The position numbers and the translations under genes are program-made. DNA of 11,172 bases. Origin: Pseudomonadota bacterium (GTDB lineage Bacteria; Pseudomonadota; Alphaproteobacteria; Rhizobiales; Devosiaceae). A model generated the notes under the pieces. The model searched no databases and was not told where the DNA came from. It saw nothing but the letters and a program-made list of their open reading frames with translations. The stretch is taken from contig JAEYZJ010000341.1 of assembly GCA_023430705.1 (NCBI GenBank), positions 1 to 11,172 on the forward strand, given 5' to 3'. How positions within the stretch are numbered: position 1 is the stretch's first letter; each line of letters opens with the position of its first letter. Shown here piece by piece: positions 1 to 5,979 of this stretch.

Positions 1-48
1 CGTCGGGATTTGTTGCAGTCTTGCCGCTTCCGAGGATGCGGCATGGGA

Positions 49-203
49 GCGTGCGGCCCCACCCCACCCAGCTTCGCCAGGCGGCGAAGCCGCCGAGCTG
101 CGCTACCCTCCCCATCAAGGGGAGGGATGCCGACTGCGACATCGGTTCCTTCGTCTCCCTCCCCCTTGTGGGGAGGGGATCGAGGGTGGGGGTGGCCACA
201 CGC
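49..203. repeat. Compound palindromic intergenic repeat (REP/MITE-like)
   Basis: Three perfect hairpins lie inside a looser outer inverted repeat. Hairpin 1 has arms 71-78 and 83-90 (GCTTCGCC / GGCGAAGC, 4-base loop). Hairpin 2 has arms 106-113 and 119-126 (CCCTCCCC / GGGGAGGG, 5-base loop). Hairpin 3 has the same 8-base arms at 157-164 and 170-177 with a different 5-base loop. The outer arms, about 49-69 and 184-203, match in inverse orientation with a few substitutions and one length difference. No coding frame here looks real. G/C-rich CCCTCCCC palindromes of this style are scattered through many Hyphomicrobiales genomes (general knowledge, not searched here). The right arm ends about 16 bases past the yjhX-like stop, so the element could also act as that gene's transcription terminator. 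Mobility is not shown: no target-site duplication was identified. Confidence 0.7.
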
Positions 204-218
204 ACCGGTTCCGGCAGG

Positions 219-473
219 CTACCGATTGTCCACCTCTGACCGTACCAGTTCGAGGCCCCGCCGGGTAATGCGGTAGGGGCGGCTGTCGCTGGAGGCGATG
301 GCTCTCTTGTTCTTGAGTTTCTTGAACATGCCGAGCGTCATGGGCATGAGCCAGCCTTCGCGGCTGTAGAGCTCGATGCCGCTGATCTTGCCGGTCTCGG
401 ACTTGCGTGCGTGAATGGAGCCGCCCTGCGCGAGCGCATGCAGCACCCGCTGTTCTTCGCGGGAAATGTCCAT
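219..473 (-). CDS. yjhX: YjhX (UPF0386/TopAI-like) family toxin protein
   Basis: This 84-residue protein matches the YjhX/UPF0386 family closely in length (E. coli YjhX is about 85 residues) and pattern: an N-terminal SREEQRVLH segment, a central ELYSREG, MFKKLKNK near residues 47-54, PYRIT, and a C-terminal VDNR. In E. coli, YjhX (TopAI) inhibits DNA topoisomerase I and is neutralised by YjhQ, a GNAT-type protein encoded beside it. Here no yjhQ-like gene follows: immediately downstream lies the palindromic repeat. The nearest GNAT gene (1129-1653) is on the other strand behind an aroQ gene. Many alphaproteobacteria carry YjhX homologues without an obvious partner, so toxicity cannot be assumed. 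The ATG at 473 is the natural family start, but no good Shine-Dalgarno sequence is visible; an AAGG lies 13 bases upstream. Family assignment is firm; function here is inferred. Confidence 0.85.
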   Translation of the reverse strand: MDISREEQRVLHALAQGGSIHARKSETGKISGIELYSREGWLMPMTLGMFKKLKNKRAIASSDSRPYRITRRGLELVRSEVDNR

Positions 474-773
474 GGGATGTCAATGCCTTGGGATGCGTCG
501 AAACGAGCCGCCGCCAGCATCGCGCGTGGCAGCCGCCTGGTTCAGACCCCGAACGGACACGGCAGTTGCATGGGAGCAACCGCGGTCGCCGGGGTGTTAC
601 GCAATCTCCGACTGGCTAGACATGAAGGCACCCAGATCACTAAAGCGCCGCTGTAGCGCCGCGCCGATGAACGGAGCCTGAATAGCGCGGGGCCCGGCGA
701 TGCACCAGCCCCCGGTTGCAAACGCCGGCGCGGCGGTGCAAACCAGCAACTCTCCCTGTTTCCTCCTGCCCGA
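474..773. other. Gene-free stretch between yjhX-like gene and chorismate mutase
   Basis: I find no convincing coding frame, tRNA or recognised riboswitch in these 300 bases. It must hold the upstream regions of two divergent genes, yjhX (leftward) and the chorismate mutase gene (rightward), but no clear -35/-10 pair stands out. Two near-identical direct copies, GGTTGCAAAC at 714-723 and GGTGCAAAC at 735-743, start 21 bases apart, about two helical turns, shortly before the chorismate mutase start. They could be a regulator site or chance. A TTGACA on the minus strand abuts the yjhX start codon and is too close to serve as its -35 element. Confidence 0.5.
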
Positions 774-1091
774 GTGCCTGCCGTGACCAAGCCCCCCGCC
801 GAATGCCAGTCTAAGGAAGACGTGCGCGCCGAGATCGACCGGCTCGACCAGGGCCTGCTCATGCTGCTGGCGGAACGGCACGCCTATGTGACGCGCATGG
901 CCGAGATCAAGACGGACCCGCACGAGGCCTATGACCCGGCCCGGATCGAGGCGATCATCGCCAAGCAGCGCAAGCGCGCGGAGGAACTGGACCTCGACGA
1001 GGACCAGGCCGAGCTGATCTGGCGCACACTGATCAACTGGAATGTGAACTACGAAAAGGGCATTATCGCTGCTCGCAAGCGCCACGGCTGA
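774..1091 (+). CDS. aroQ: Chorismate mutase, monofunctional AroQ class
   Basis: Chorismate mutase converts chorismate to prephenate, the branch point to phenylalanine and tyrosine. The 105-residue all-helical product aligns with the E. coli PheA mutase domain: VRAEIDRLDQGLLMLLAER near residues 17-35, then AEIK, then a PARIE segment. Active-site positions appear as R18, R35, K46 and R57 (E. coli R11, R28, K39, R51). The position of E. coli Gln88 aligns with E94; Glu also occurs there in yeast chorismate mutase. No prephenate dehydratase or dehydrogenase domain is fused, so this is a stand-alone mutase. The start is uncertain: GTG at 774 and GTG at 783 are both possible, neither with a clear Shine-Dalgarno sequence, and both precede the conserved first helix. 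The next gene, a GNAT protein, begins 37 bases downstream on the same strand, so cotranscription is likely. Confidence 0.9.
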   Translation: MPAVTKPPAECQSKEDVRAEIDRLDQGLLMLLAERHAYVTRMAEIKTDPHEAYDPARIEAIIAKQRKRAEELDLDEDQAELIWRTLINWNVNYEKGIIAARKRHG

Positions 1092-1128
1092 GCCACGCCG
1101 CGACGGCTGCGTACCGGAGCCACACGAG

Positions 1129-1653
1129 ATGACGTCTCCAGAGATCACCGTAAGGAAGGCCGTAGCCAGCGAAGCCGAAAGGCTGACCGACCTGGCGTTG
1201 CTCGCCTGGGAACGCGACCTGCGCCCGTTCCTGTCCGGTGAGGCCGCGAGCCGCCAGAACGAGCGGCGGCGACTGGGCACGGCGGTGCATGAACTGCTCG
1301 ACCGAACGATCGTGGCCGAGATCGACTCGCTGCCGGTGGGCTGGTGCGCCCGGGCCCGGGCCCGCGCCTATATCCCGTACCTGTTCGTGACCCCCTCGCT
1401 GCAGAACCAGGGGATCGGCAAGCTGCTGCTGCGGCGCATGGAGTCGATCCTCGAGCTCGAGGGCGCCGACCGCGTGCAGCTCGACACGCTGAGCGACAAC
1501 GTGCGGGCCGTGAACTTCTACCAGCACCAGGGCTATCGCATCCTGGTGCTCAAGCGCGAAGGCAGCCAATCGAACGATGCCCACCTCAGCGTCCGGCTCG
1601 AAAAGCGCCTCTCCCCATACCGCGGTCCGCTGACCGACGACGAAGAAGAATAG
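1129..1653 (+). CDS. GNAT family N-acetyltransferase
   Basis: The 174-residue product is a single GNAT domain that would transfer an acetyl group from acetyl-CoA to an unknown amine. The acetyl-CoA binding motif A is plain: LFVTPSLQNQGIGKLLL, with Q92-N-Q-G-I-G97 as the pyrophosphate loop. It is followed by a LDTLSDN strand and NFYQHQGY (residues 128-135), the usual motif B region. The C-terminal tail is acidic (TDDEEE). The ATG at 1129 has GGAG at 1116-1119, nine bases upstream. gatB starts 11 bases after its stop, and the gatB Shine-Dalgarno sequence overlaps the stop codon region, so the two are probably cotranscribed. From my knowledge of relatives, a GNAT gene beside gatB is common in rhizobia, but no link to tRNA amidation is established. 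The substrate cannot be read from the sequence. Confidence 0.9.
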   Translation: MTSPEITVRKAVASEAERLTDLALLAWERDLRPFLSGEAASRQNERRRLGTAVHELLDRTIVAEIDSLPVGWCARARARAYIPYLFVTPSLQNQGIGKLLLRRMESILELEGADRVQLDTLSDNVRAVNFYQHQGYRILVLKREGSQSNDAHLSVRLEKRLSPYRGPLTDDEEE

Positions 1654-1664
1654 GAACTTCCGAC

Positions 1665-3167
1665 TTGACCCTCATCGATACCAGGACGCCCAACCCCAAG
1701 AGCTTCATCAAGGGATCGACCGGCGATTGGGAGATCGTCATCGGCATGGAAGTGCACGCCCAGGTGCTTTCCGAGTCGAAGCTCTTTTCCGGCTCCTCCA
1801 CCGAGTTCGGCTCGCCGCCCAACGCCAATGTGTCGTTCGTCGACGCCGCCATGCCGGGCATGCTGCCGGTGATCAACGCCGAGTGCGTGCGGCAGGCGGT
1901 GCGGACCGGGCTGGGGCTGAAGGCGCAGATCAACAAGCGCTCGATCTTCGACCGCAAGAACTACTTCTATCCGGACCTGCCGCAGGGCTACCAGATCAGC
2001 CAGTTCAAGGACCCCATCGTGGGCGAGGGCTCGGTCTTCCTCGACATGGGCGGCGACGAGCACATCGAGATCGGCATCGAGCGGCTGCACCTCGAGCAGG
2101 ACGCCGGCAAGTCGATCCACGACCAGCACCCGAACATGAGCTTCGTCGACCTCAACCGGTCGGGCGTCGCGCTGATGGAGATCGTCTCCAAGCCCGACCT
2201 GCGGAACGCCGACGAGGCCAAGGCGTACCTCAGCAAGCTGCGCACGATCCTGCGCTACCTCGGCACCTGCGACGGCAACATGGAGGAAGGCTCCATGCGC
2301 GCCGACATCAACGTGTCGGTCCGCCGCCCCGGCGGCGCGTTCGGCACGCGCTGCGAGATCAAGAACGTCAACTCGATCCGCTTCGCCGGGCAGGCCATCG
2401 AGTTCGAGGCGCGCCGCCAGATCGACATCCTCGAGGACGGTGGCAGCATCGACCAGGAGACCCGGCTGTACGATCCCAAGACCGGCGAGACGCGCTCCAT
2501 GCGCTCCAAGGAAGAGGCGCACGACTATCGCTACTTCCCCGACCCGGACCTGCTGCCGCTCGAGTTCGACCAGGCCTTCATCGACGACCTCGCGCAGCAC
2601 CTGCCGGAACTGCCCGACGACAAGCAGGCCCGCTTCATCAAGGACTACGGGGTTACCCCGTACGACGCGATGGTGCTGACGCTCGAGCGCGAGACGGCCG
2701 ACTACTACGAGCAGGCCGTGCAGGCCGGCGGCGCGCAGCGCGACGGCAAGGCGGTGGCCAACCTCGTCAACGGCGATATCGCCGCCTATGCCAACAGCCA
2801 GGGCCTGAGCGTGTTCGAGACGCACATCAAGCCCGCGCAGATCGCCGGCATCGTCGACCTCGTGGCGGCCGGGACGATTTCATCCAAGGGCGCCAAGGAC
2901 GTGCTGCAGATCATCATCGCCGAGGAGCCCGAGGGCGACCCGGCCGAGATCGTCGAGCGGCGCGGGCTCAAGCAGGTGACCGACCTCGGCGCCATCGAGA
3001 AGGTTGTCGACGAGATCATCGCGGCCAATCCGGACAAGGTCGAGCAGGTCAAGGCCAAGCCGACCATGCTCGGCTGGTTCGTCGGCCAGGCGATGAAGGC
3101 CTCGGGTGGCAAGGCCAATCCGCAGGCGCTCAACGATCTGCTGAAAAAGAAGCTGGGGATCGAATAG
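1665..3167 (+). CDS. gatB: Aspartyl/glutamyl-tRNA(Asn/Gln) amidotransferase subunit B
   Basis: GatB is the kinase/transamidase subunit of GatCAB, which turns misacylated Glu-tRNA(Gln) and Asp-tRNA(Asn) into Gln-tRNA(Gln) and Asn-tRNA(Asn) in the cytosol. The product is 500 residues, normal for the family. It opens with WEIVIGMEVHAQV (residues 22-34), carries the family signature DLNRSGVALMEIVS at 162-175, and ends in a YqeY-like tail domain from roughly residue 345 that grips the tRNA. I chose the TTG at 1665: AGGAA at 1652-1656 sits eight bases upstream, and the resulting N-terminus (MTLIDTRTPNPKSFIKG) is the one typical of rhizobial GatB. The frame stays open further upstream, but that part overlaps the GNAT gene and is not GatB-like. 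gatA and gatC are not in the window; in many alphaproteobacteria they lie a short distance away. Confidence 0.97.
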   Translation: MTLIDTRTPNPKSFIKGSTGDWEIVIGMEVHAQVLSESKLFSGSSTEFGSPPNANVSFVDAAMPGMLPVINAECVRQAVRTGLGLKAQINKRSIFDRKNYFYPDLPQGYQISQFKDPIVGEGSVFLDMGGDEHIEIGIERLHLEQDAGKSIHDQHPNMSFVDLNRSGVALMEIVSKPDLRNADEAKAYLSKLRTILRYLGTCDGNMEEGSMRADINVSVRRPGGAFGTRCEIKNVNSIRFAGQAIEFEARRQIDILEDGGSIDQETRLYDPKTGETRSMRSKEEAHDYRYFPDPDLLPLEFDQAFIDDLAQHLPELPDDKQARFIKDYGVTPYDAMVLTLERETADYYEQAVQAGGAQRDGKAVANLVNGDIAAYANSQGLSVFETHIKPAQIAGIVDLVAAGTISSKGAKDVLQIIIAEEPEGDPAEIVERRGLKQVTDLGAIEKVVDEIIAANPDKVEQVKAKPTMLGWFVGQAMKASGGKANPQALNDLLKKKLGIE

Positions 3168-3176
3168 GAGCAGGCG

Positions 3177-3210
3177 GCGGGGCGGCTTTCGAAAATGTTA
3201 GCCGCCTTGC
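3177..3210 (+). terminator. Possible weak terminator hairpin after gatB
   Basis: An inverted repeat starts 10 bases beyond the gatB stop. The perfect core is GGCGGCT (3181-3187) and AGCCGCC (3200-3206) with a 12-base loop; two G-U and two further G-C pairs extend it to 3177-3210. No T-run follows, so it is at best a poor intrinsic terminator or a processing/attenuation hairpin separating gatB from the next gene, which starts at 3255. Confidence 0.4.
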
Positions 3211-3254
3211 CGTAGCATTACCGGCGCACTACTTTAGCTTCCAAGGAGACCGTG

Positions 3255-3542
3255 ATGACGACGACGTCCTTTGGGCAAATACTGGAGGTGTACAACCTCC
3301 GTGGAGAGCGCTGGCTTACCATCTGGGACCTGGCTTCGAGTTTCAAGTTCACGATACCGGACGCGCTTCGGCGGGATTTCATGGTGGGGCAACTCGTTCG
3401 TTACGAACAGGACGCCACCGACCTGATGACGATCGAGGACGTGTCCGAGGCTGAGCTACCAAAGGGGACTGCGCCGGTCGTCCCGGTTCGCGTCCCCGCG
3501 GGGGAGGAGCCCGAAGCGCCAAGGCTCTTCGGGCTTTACTGA
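3255..3542 (+). CDS. Hypothetical protein of 95 residues, partner of the NlpC/P60-like gene
   Basis: I do not recognise this small protein. The first 70 residues look like a compact mixed fold (GQILEVYNLRGERWLTIWDL, then MVGQLVRYEQDATDLMTIEDV), followed by a proline- and acid-rich tail (AELPKGTAPVVPVRVPAGEE) ending in RLFGLY. There is no signal peptide and no membrane segment. The ATG at 3255 has a very good AAGGAG at 3243-3248, six bases upstream; the GTG at 3252 is too close to it. The stop lies only 5 bases before the ATG of the permuted NlpC/P60-like gene, so the two are almost certainly cotranslated, and an immunity, chaperone or regulatory role for the small protein is possible but not shown. 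Codon use is less biased than in gatB (ATA, CTA, CCA, AGT and ACT all appear), hinting at acquisition from elsewhere. Confidence 0.75.
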   Translation: MTTTSFGQILEVYNLRGERWLTIWDLASSFKFTIPDALRRDFMVGQLVRYEQDATDLMTIEDVSEAELPKGTAPVVPVRVPAGEEPEAPRLFGLY

Positions 3543-3547
3543 CAGGA

Positions 3548-4246
3548 ATGCTGCGGCCGTTCCTTGGACATCAGTCGGACTACGCCAACTTGCCGATGGC
3601 CGACGCTGATGGCCGGCTGGCCCGTCAATGCAGTGTCTGGTGCCGGCACGGTCGTGTCGTCCCGAACGTCAGCAACTGGCGAGCCGGGGACGTAGTGCTG
3701 TCGCGAACGTCCAAGCTGATCGATTGGGTGGCGATCTATCAGGGCGCGATCCTCCCGGGAAAAGACGCGGCGAAGTGGAACCACGTCGGCGTCTACGATG
3801 GTACGGGCTTCATCTGGGACGCGAACCCCCACGTGCACGTGCAGGAGCGTTCGGTAGGCGACTATCTCCTTGGCAAGGATGAGATCGCCATCGTGCGAGT
3901 GAAAGAGTTCGCAATCAGCAGCACCGAGTTGATCGGACTGCTCGGTGACGTCGCGCAAACGTCCTACGACATGACATCGTATGCCGGGCTCCTGTCCTGG
4001 CGACTGATGGCCAGTGCGCTCGTCTACGGCAATGACCTGCGCCAGGCGGTGGACAATGACGCTCCGGCGGTCATCTGTTCGACTTTCCTCGAACGGGTGC
4101 TTCGTCACGCGACCGCGGGGCAGGTGTTTCCTGACACACCCATCGTGGTGCCGGCCGACTACGCCGTCTCCACAAGGTTCACTCATGTGCCGGTAGCGTG
4201 GCACCGGCTTGCTGCTCTCGATCTGCGCGAGACGGTCGGCGCGTGA
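3548..4246 (+). CDS. Permuted NlpC/P60-like (YiiX-type) papain-fold protein
   Basis: The 232-residue product has the layout of the circularly permuted papain/NlpC-P60 superfamily (YiiX/YaeF, LRAT-like), in which the catalytic His precedes the Cys. It shows WRAGDVVLSR (residues 44-53), then WNHVGVYDG with candidate catalytic H79, then FIWDANP as the third strand region, and finally APAVICSTFLERVL with candidate nucleophile C177. Members are amidases, thioesterases or acyltransferases on lipids or peptides; the substrate here is unknown. No signal peptide or membrane segment is visible, so it appears cytosolic or exported by an unrecognised route. The ATG at 3548 follows the upstream stop by 5 bases; its AGGA directly abuts the start codon, so initiation probably relies on coupling to the upstream gene. 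Met17 is an alternative start. Superfamily placement is moderately sure; activity is inferred. Confidence 0.72.
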   Translation: MLRPFLGHQSDYANLPMADADGRLARQCSVWCRHGRVVPNVSNWRAGDVVLSRTSKLIDWVAIYQGAILPGKDAAKWNHVGVYDGTGFIWDANPHVHVQERSVGDYLLGKDEIAIVRVKEFAISSTELIGLLGDVAQTSYDMTSYAGLLSWRLMASALVYGNDLRQAVDNDAPAVICSTFLERVLRHATAGQVFPDTPIVVPADYAVSTRFTHVPVAWHRLAALDLRETVGA

Positions 4247-4297
4247 TGTCGCGTGCCGAGCATGGCGTTGCATGACGGCGACCAGCAGGAGACGCCG

Positions 4298-4828
4298 ATG
4301 GAAGCACCGAGCCCGGATCGGCTGACGATGCCTCGAGAGCCCGACGGCAAGCCGCAGCGATCGAGCGCTGCCTTTGCGGCGGTCGGGGTCGTGCTGCGGG
4401 CGGCCATGCTGATTCCGGTCCTGTCGCTCTCGATCGCGGCGATCGCGCTGTTCGTCTACGGCGCGATCGAGACCTGGCATCTGATCGGCGCGCTGTTCGG
4501 ATCGAGCCCGGCGAGCCATGACGAGTCGATCCTGCTGGCGATCGAGATCGTCGACCTCTTCCTGCTGGCGGTGGTGGTGCAGGTGGTGGGGCTGGGCATC
4601 TACCAGCTGTATTTCCGGCAGGACCTGCAGCTGCCCACCTGGCTGAGGATCCAGACGCTGGACGACCTGAAGTCGAAGCTGGTGGGCGTTGTCGTGACGG
4701 TGCTCGCGGTCTTCTACCTCGGCAAGGCAGTCACCTGGCGCGCCGGGCCGGACGTGCTGTACCTGGGCGGCGGGGTGGCCGTGGTGATCGTGGCCCTGAC
4801 CTGGTTCCTGAGCCGGATCGAGGAATAG
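4298..4828 (+). CDS. YqhA/UPF0114 family integral membrane protein
   Basis: The 176-residue protein has four predicted membrane helices at about residues 36-57, 78-105, 128-145 and 153-171. Acidic residues E83 and D86 lie inside the second helix. The conserved block LDDLKSKLVGVVV before helix 3 corresponds to the TSLKNKVAASIV segment of E. coli YqhA, which supports UPF0114. The function of this family is not established; a transport or channel role has been suggested from its topology only. The N-terminal 30 residues are hydrophilic and extend beyond the E. coli protein. The ATG at 4298 is preferred because AGGAG (4287-4291) sits six bases upstream; a GTG at 4253 in the same frame would add 15 unconserved residues and has no such site. 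It lies on the same strand as, and 51 bases after, the NlpC/P60-like gene. Confidence 0.85.
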   Translation: MEAPSPDRLTMPREPDGKPQRSSAAFAAVGVVLRAAMLIPVLSLSIAAIALFVYGAIETWHLIGALFGSSPASHDESILLAIEIVDLFLLAVVVQVVGLGIYQLYFRQDLQLPTWLRIQTLDDLKSKLVGVVVTVLAVFYLGKAVTWRAGPDVLYLGGGVAVVIVALTWFLSRIEE

Positions 4829-4866
4829 GGCGCAAGCTGTTTGGGAAACGAGGACAGGAGGGGCCG

Positions 4867-5154
4867 ATGGCCAAGGGCTACTGGGTAGTGAATATCGAGA
4901 CTTCCGATCCCGCCGCCTACGGCGCCTACCAGGCGTTCGTCGGTCCGTACCTCGCCTCGCGCGGGGGGACGTTCCTGACCCGCAGGGGACAGCGCGTCGT
5001 CAAGGAAGGCAGCGCCCGGGCGCGCACCGTGATCGTCGAGTTCCCGAGCTACGCGGAGGCGGTGGCGGCCTATGAGGACGCCGAGTACCAGCAAGGGCGC
5101 AAGCTGCGCGCCGACATCAGCAGCGCGGACTTCGCCATCGTCGAAGGGGACTGA
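4867..5154 (+). CDS. DUF1330 family protein
   Basis: The 95-residue product fits DUF1330, a small dimeric alpha/beta-barrel type fold related to ferredoxin-like antibiotic monooxygenases. It opens with AKGYWVVNIETSDPAAYGAY (residues 2-21), then GPYLASRGGTFLTRRG, then TVIVEFPSYAEAVAAYEDAEYQ, the usual strand-helix pattern, and finishes with ADFAIVEGD. Family members have no firmly assigned reaction. The ATG at 4867 has an excellent AGGAGG at 4856-4861, five bases upstream. It starts 38 bases after the YqhA-like gene on the same strand and is the last gene of this plus-strand run, followed by a strong hairpin. No signal peptide or membrane segment is present. Confidence 0.9.
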   Translation: MAKGYWVVNIETSDPAAYGAYQAFVGPYLASRGGTFLTRRGQRVVKEGSARARTVIVEFPSYAEAVAAYEDAEYQQGRKLRADISSADFAIVEGD

Positions 5155-5170
5155 GGTCCCCAAACGAAGA

Positions 5171-5206
5171 GGGCCCGACGAGGAGGTGGAATCTCCCGAC
5201 GGGCCC
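5171..5206. terminator. Hairpin between convergent genes, probable bidirectional terminator
   Basis: The outer arms GGGCCCG (5171-5177) and CGGGCCC (5200-5206) pair perfectly, and an inner GGAG/CTCC pair (5182-5185 with 5193-5196) closes a 7-base loop, separated by a small internal bulge. It lies 16 bases after the DUF1330 stop and 67 bases past the stop of the minus-strand gene. The leftward transcript runs into a T-rich TCTTCGTTTG after the stem; the rightward one has no T-run, so termination is better supported for the minus strand. A second small hairpin (ACAGGC 5213-5218 / GCCTGT 5225-5230) follows. Confidence 0.6.
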
Positions 5207-5273
5207 AAGCCAACAGGCGGCGAAGCCTGTCAACGGCTGTCAGATAGGCGCCGGCGCAGCGCTTGGCAAGGGA

Positions 5274-5852
5274 TTACTTCCGTCCCACCGCCAGCCGTGA
5301 GCGCACCTCGGGGTCGGCGTCGAGGAAGGCGGGCTCGACCGTGGCGCCGACGGCGTCGAAATAGCGGCTCATGAAGTTGCGGTAGGAGGCGGCGAGCGCG
5401 ATGTCGGCGATGTTGAGATCGGTGAACCCGACGCCCCGCAGCCGCGCGATGTCCGCCTCGGTGATCCTGGAGGCGTCGCGCGTGATCTGCTCGGCATAGG
5501 CCAGCATCTCGACCTGCTGATCGGTAAGCCCGGCGTTACGGTAATCGCGCTGCACGGCCAGCACCTGCTCCCGGCCCATCATGCCCGAGAGGCTTCTGAA
5601 ATAGACGTGCGAGCAGTAGCTGGACGGCACATGCCGGGCGACGACCAGGGTGATCAGGCGAAAGTTCAGAAGCCCCAGCGAGAAGCCGTCGCGCAGCTGG
5701 TGCAGCAGCCGCTCGACCGGCAGAAGCATGTCCGGCCGGGCCGACCAGCAACGGGTAGCTTCCATGACCATGCCCATTGCGTCGCGCTCCGCCTTGTAGA
5801 GCTCGGCTACCTCGCCGGTCGCCTCATCGTCGGAAATCGTCTTCACGTACAT
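5274..5852 (-). CDS. Carboxymuconolactone decarboxylase/AhpD-like family protein
   Basis: This all-helical 192-residue protein resembles the AhpD/CMD superfamily and its peroxidase-related branch. It has an N-terminal VKTISDDEATGEVAELY segment, a long helix LNFRLITLVVARHVPSSYCSHVYF (residues 62-85), and later EMLAYAEQITRDASRITEADIARLRGVGFTD, a pairing typical of the family. AhpD enzymes use a CxxC plus His relay; here only one cysteine (C80) and a nearby H82 occupy that site, so alkylhydroperoxidase activity is doubtful and the reaction is unknown. The start is not certain: ATG at 5852 gives the family-like N-terminus, with GGAG 12 bases upstream; ATG at 5864 adds MWPQ but the same GGAG abuts it. 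The frame remains open to 6008, overlapping the VOC gene start, which is unlikely to be used. It diverges from the VOC gene across about 127 bases. Confidence 0.8.
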   Translation of the reverse strand: MYVKTISDDEATGEVAELYKAERDAMGMVMEATRCWSARPDMLLPVERLLHQLRDGFSLGLLNFRLITLVVARHVPSSYCSHVYFRSLSGMMGREQVLAVQRDYRNAGLTDQQVEMLAYAEQITRDASRITEADIARLRGVGFTDLNIADIALAASYRNFMSRYFDAVGATVEPAFLDADPEVRSRLAVGRK

Positions 5853-5979
5853 TTGCGGCCACATCTCCACTTCAATGACGCCACAGTGCCCTGCAACGGT
5901 GCGGCTGTGAAGCGAGACGCGCTGGAACCCACGGCTTCCGGCGCCGTTGCTCGCATGGGAAATTCCGACGGAGGCCTCC

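Noticed and set aside
106..177. CRISPR-like spaced repeats
   Set aside because: Only two copies of an 8+8 palindromic arm with unequal flanks; no regular spacer-repeat series.
564..581. Short inverted repeat GTTGC/GCAAC as a riboswitch or terminator
   Set aside because: Only five pairs, no T-run and no recognisable riboswitch core around it.
1129..1653. GNAT gene as the YjhQ antitoxin of the yjhX-like gene
   Set aside because: It is on the opposite strand, separated by aroQ, and placed with gatB as in relatives; no specific YjhQ features were recognised.
1344..1664. Upstream extension of the gatB frame to 1344, giving a 607-residue protein
   Set aside because: It overlaps the GNAT gene, reads as Arg/Pro/Ala-rich out-of-frame sequence, and the TTG at 1665 has a good ribosome site and the family-typical N-terminus.
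1533..2825. Long minus-strand open frame of 430 codons opposite gatB
   Set aside because: Low-complexity Val/Asp/Leu/Arg composition typical of the antisense of a high-GC gene; gatB on the plus strand is certain.
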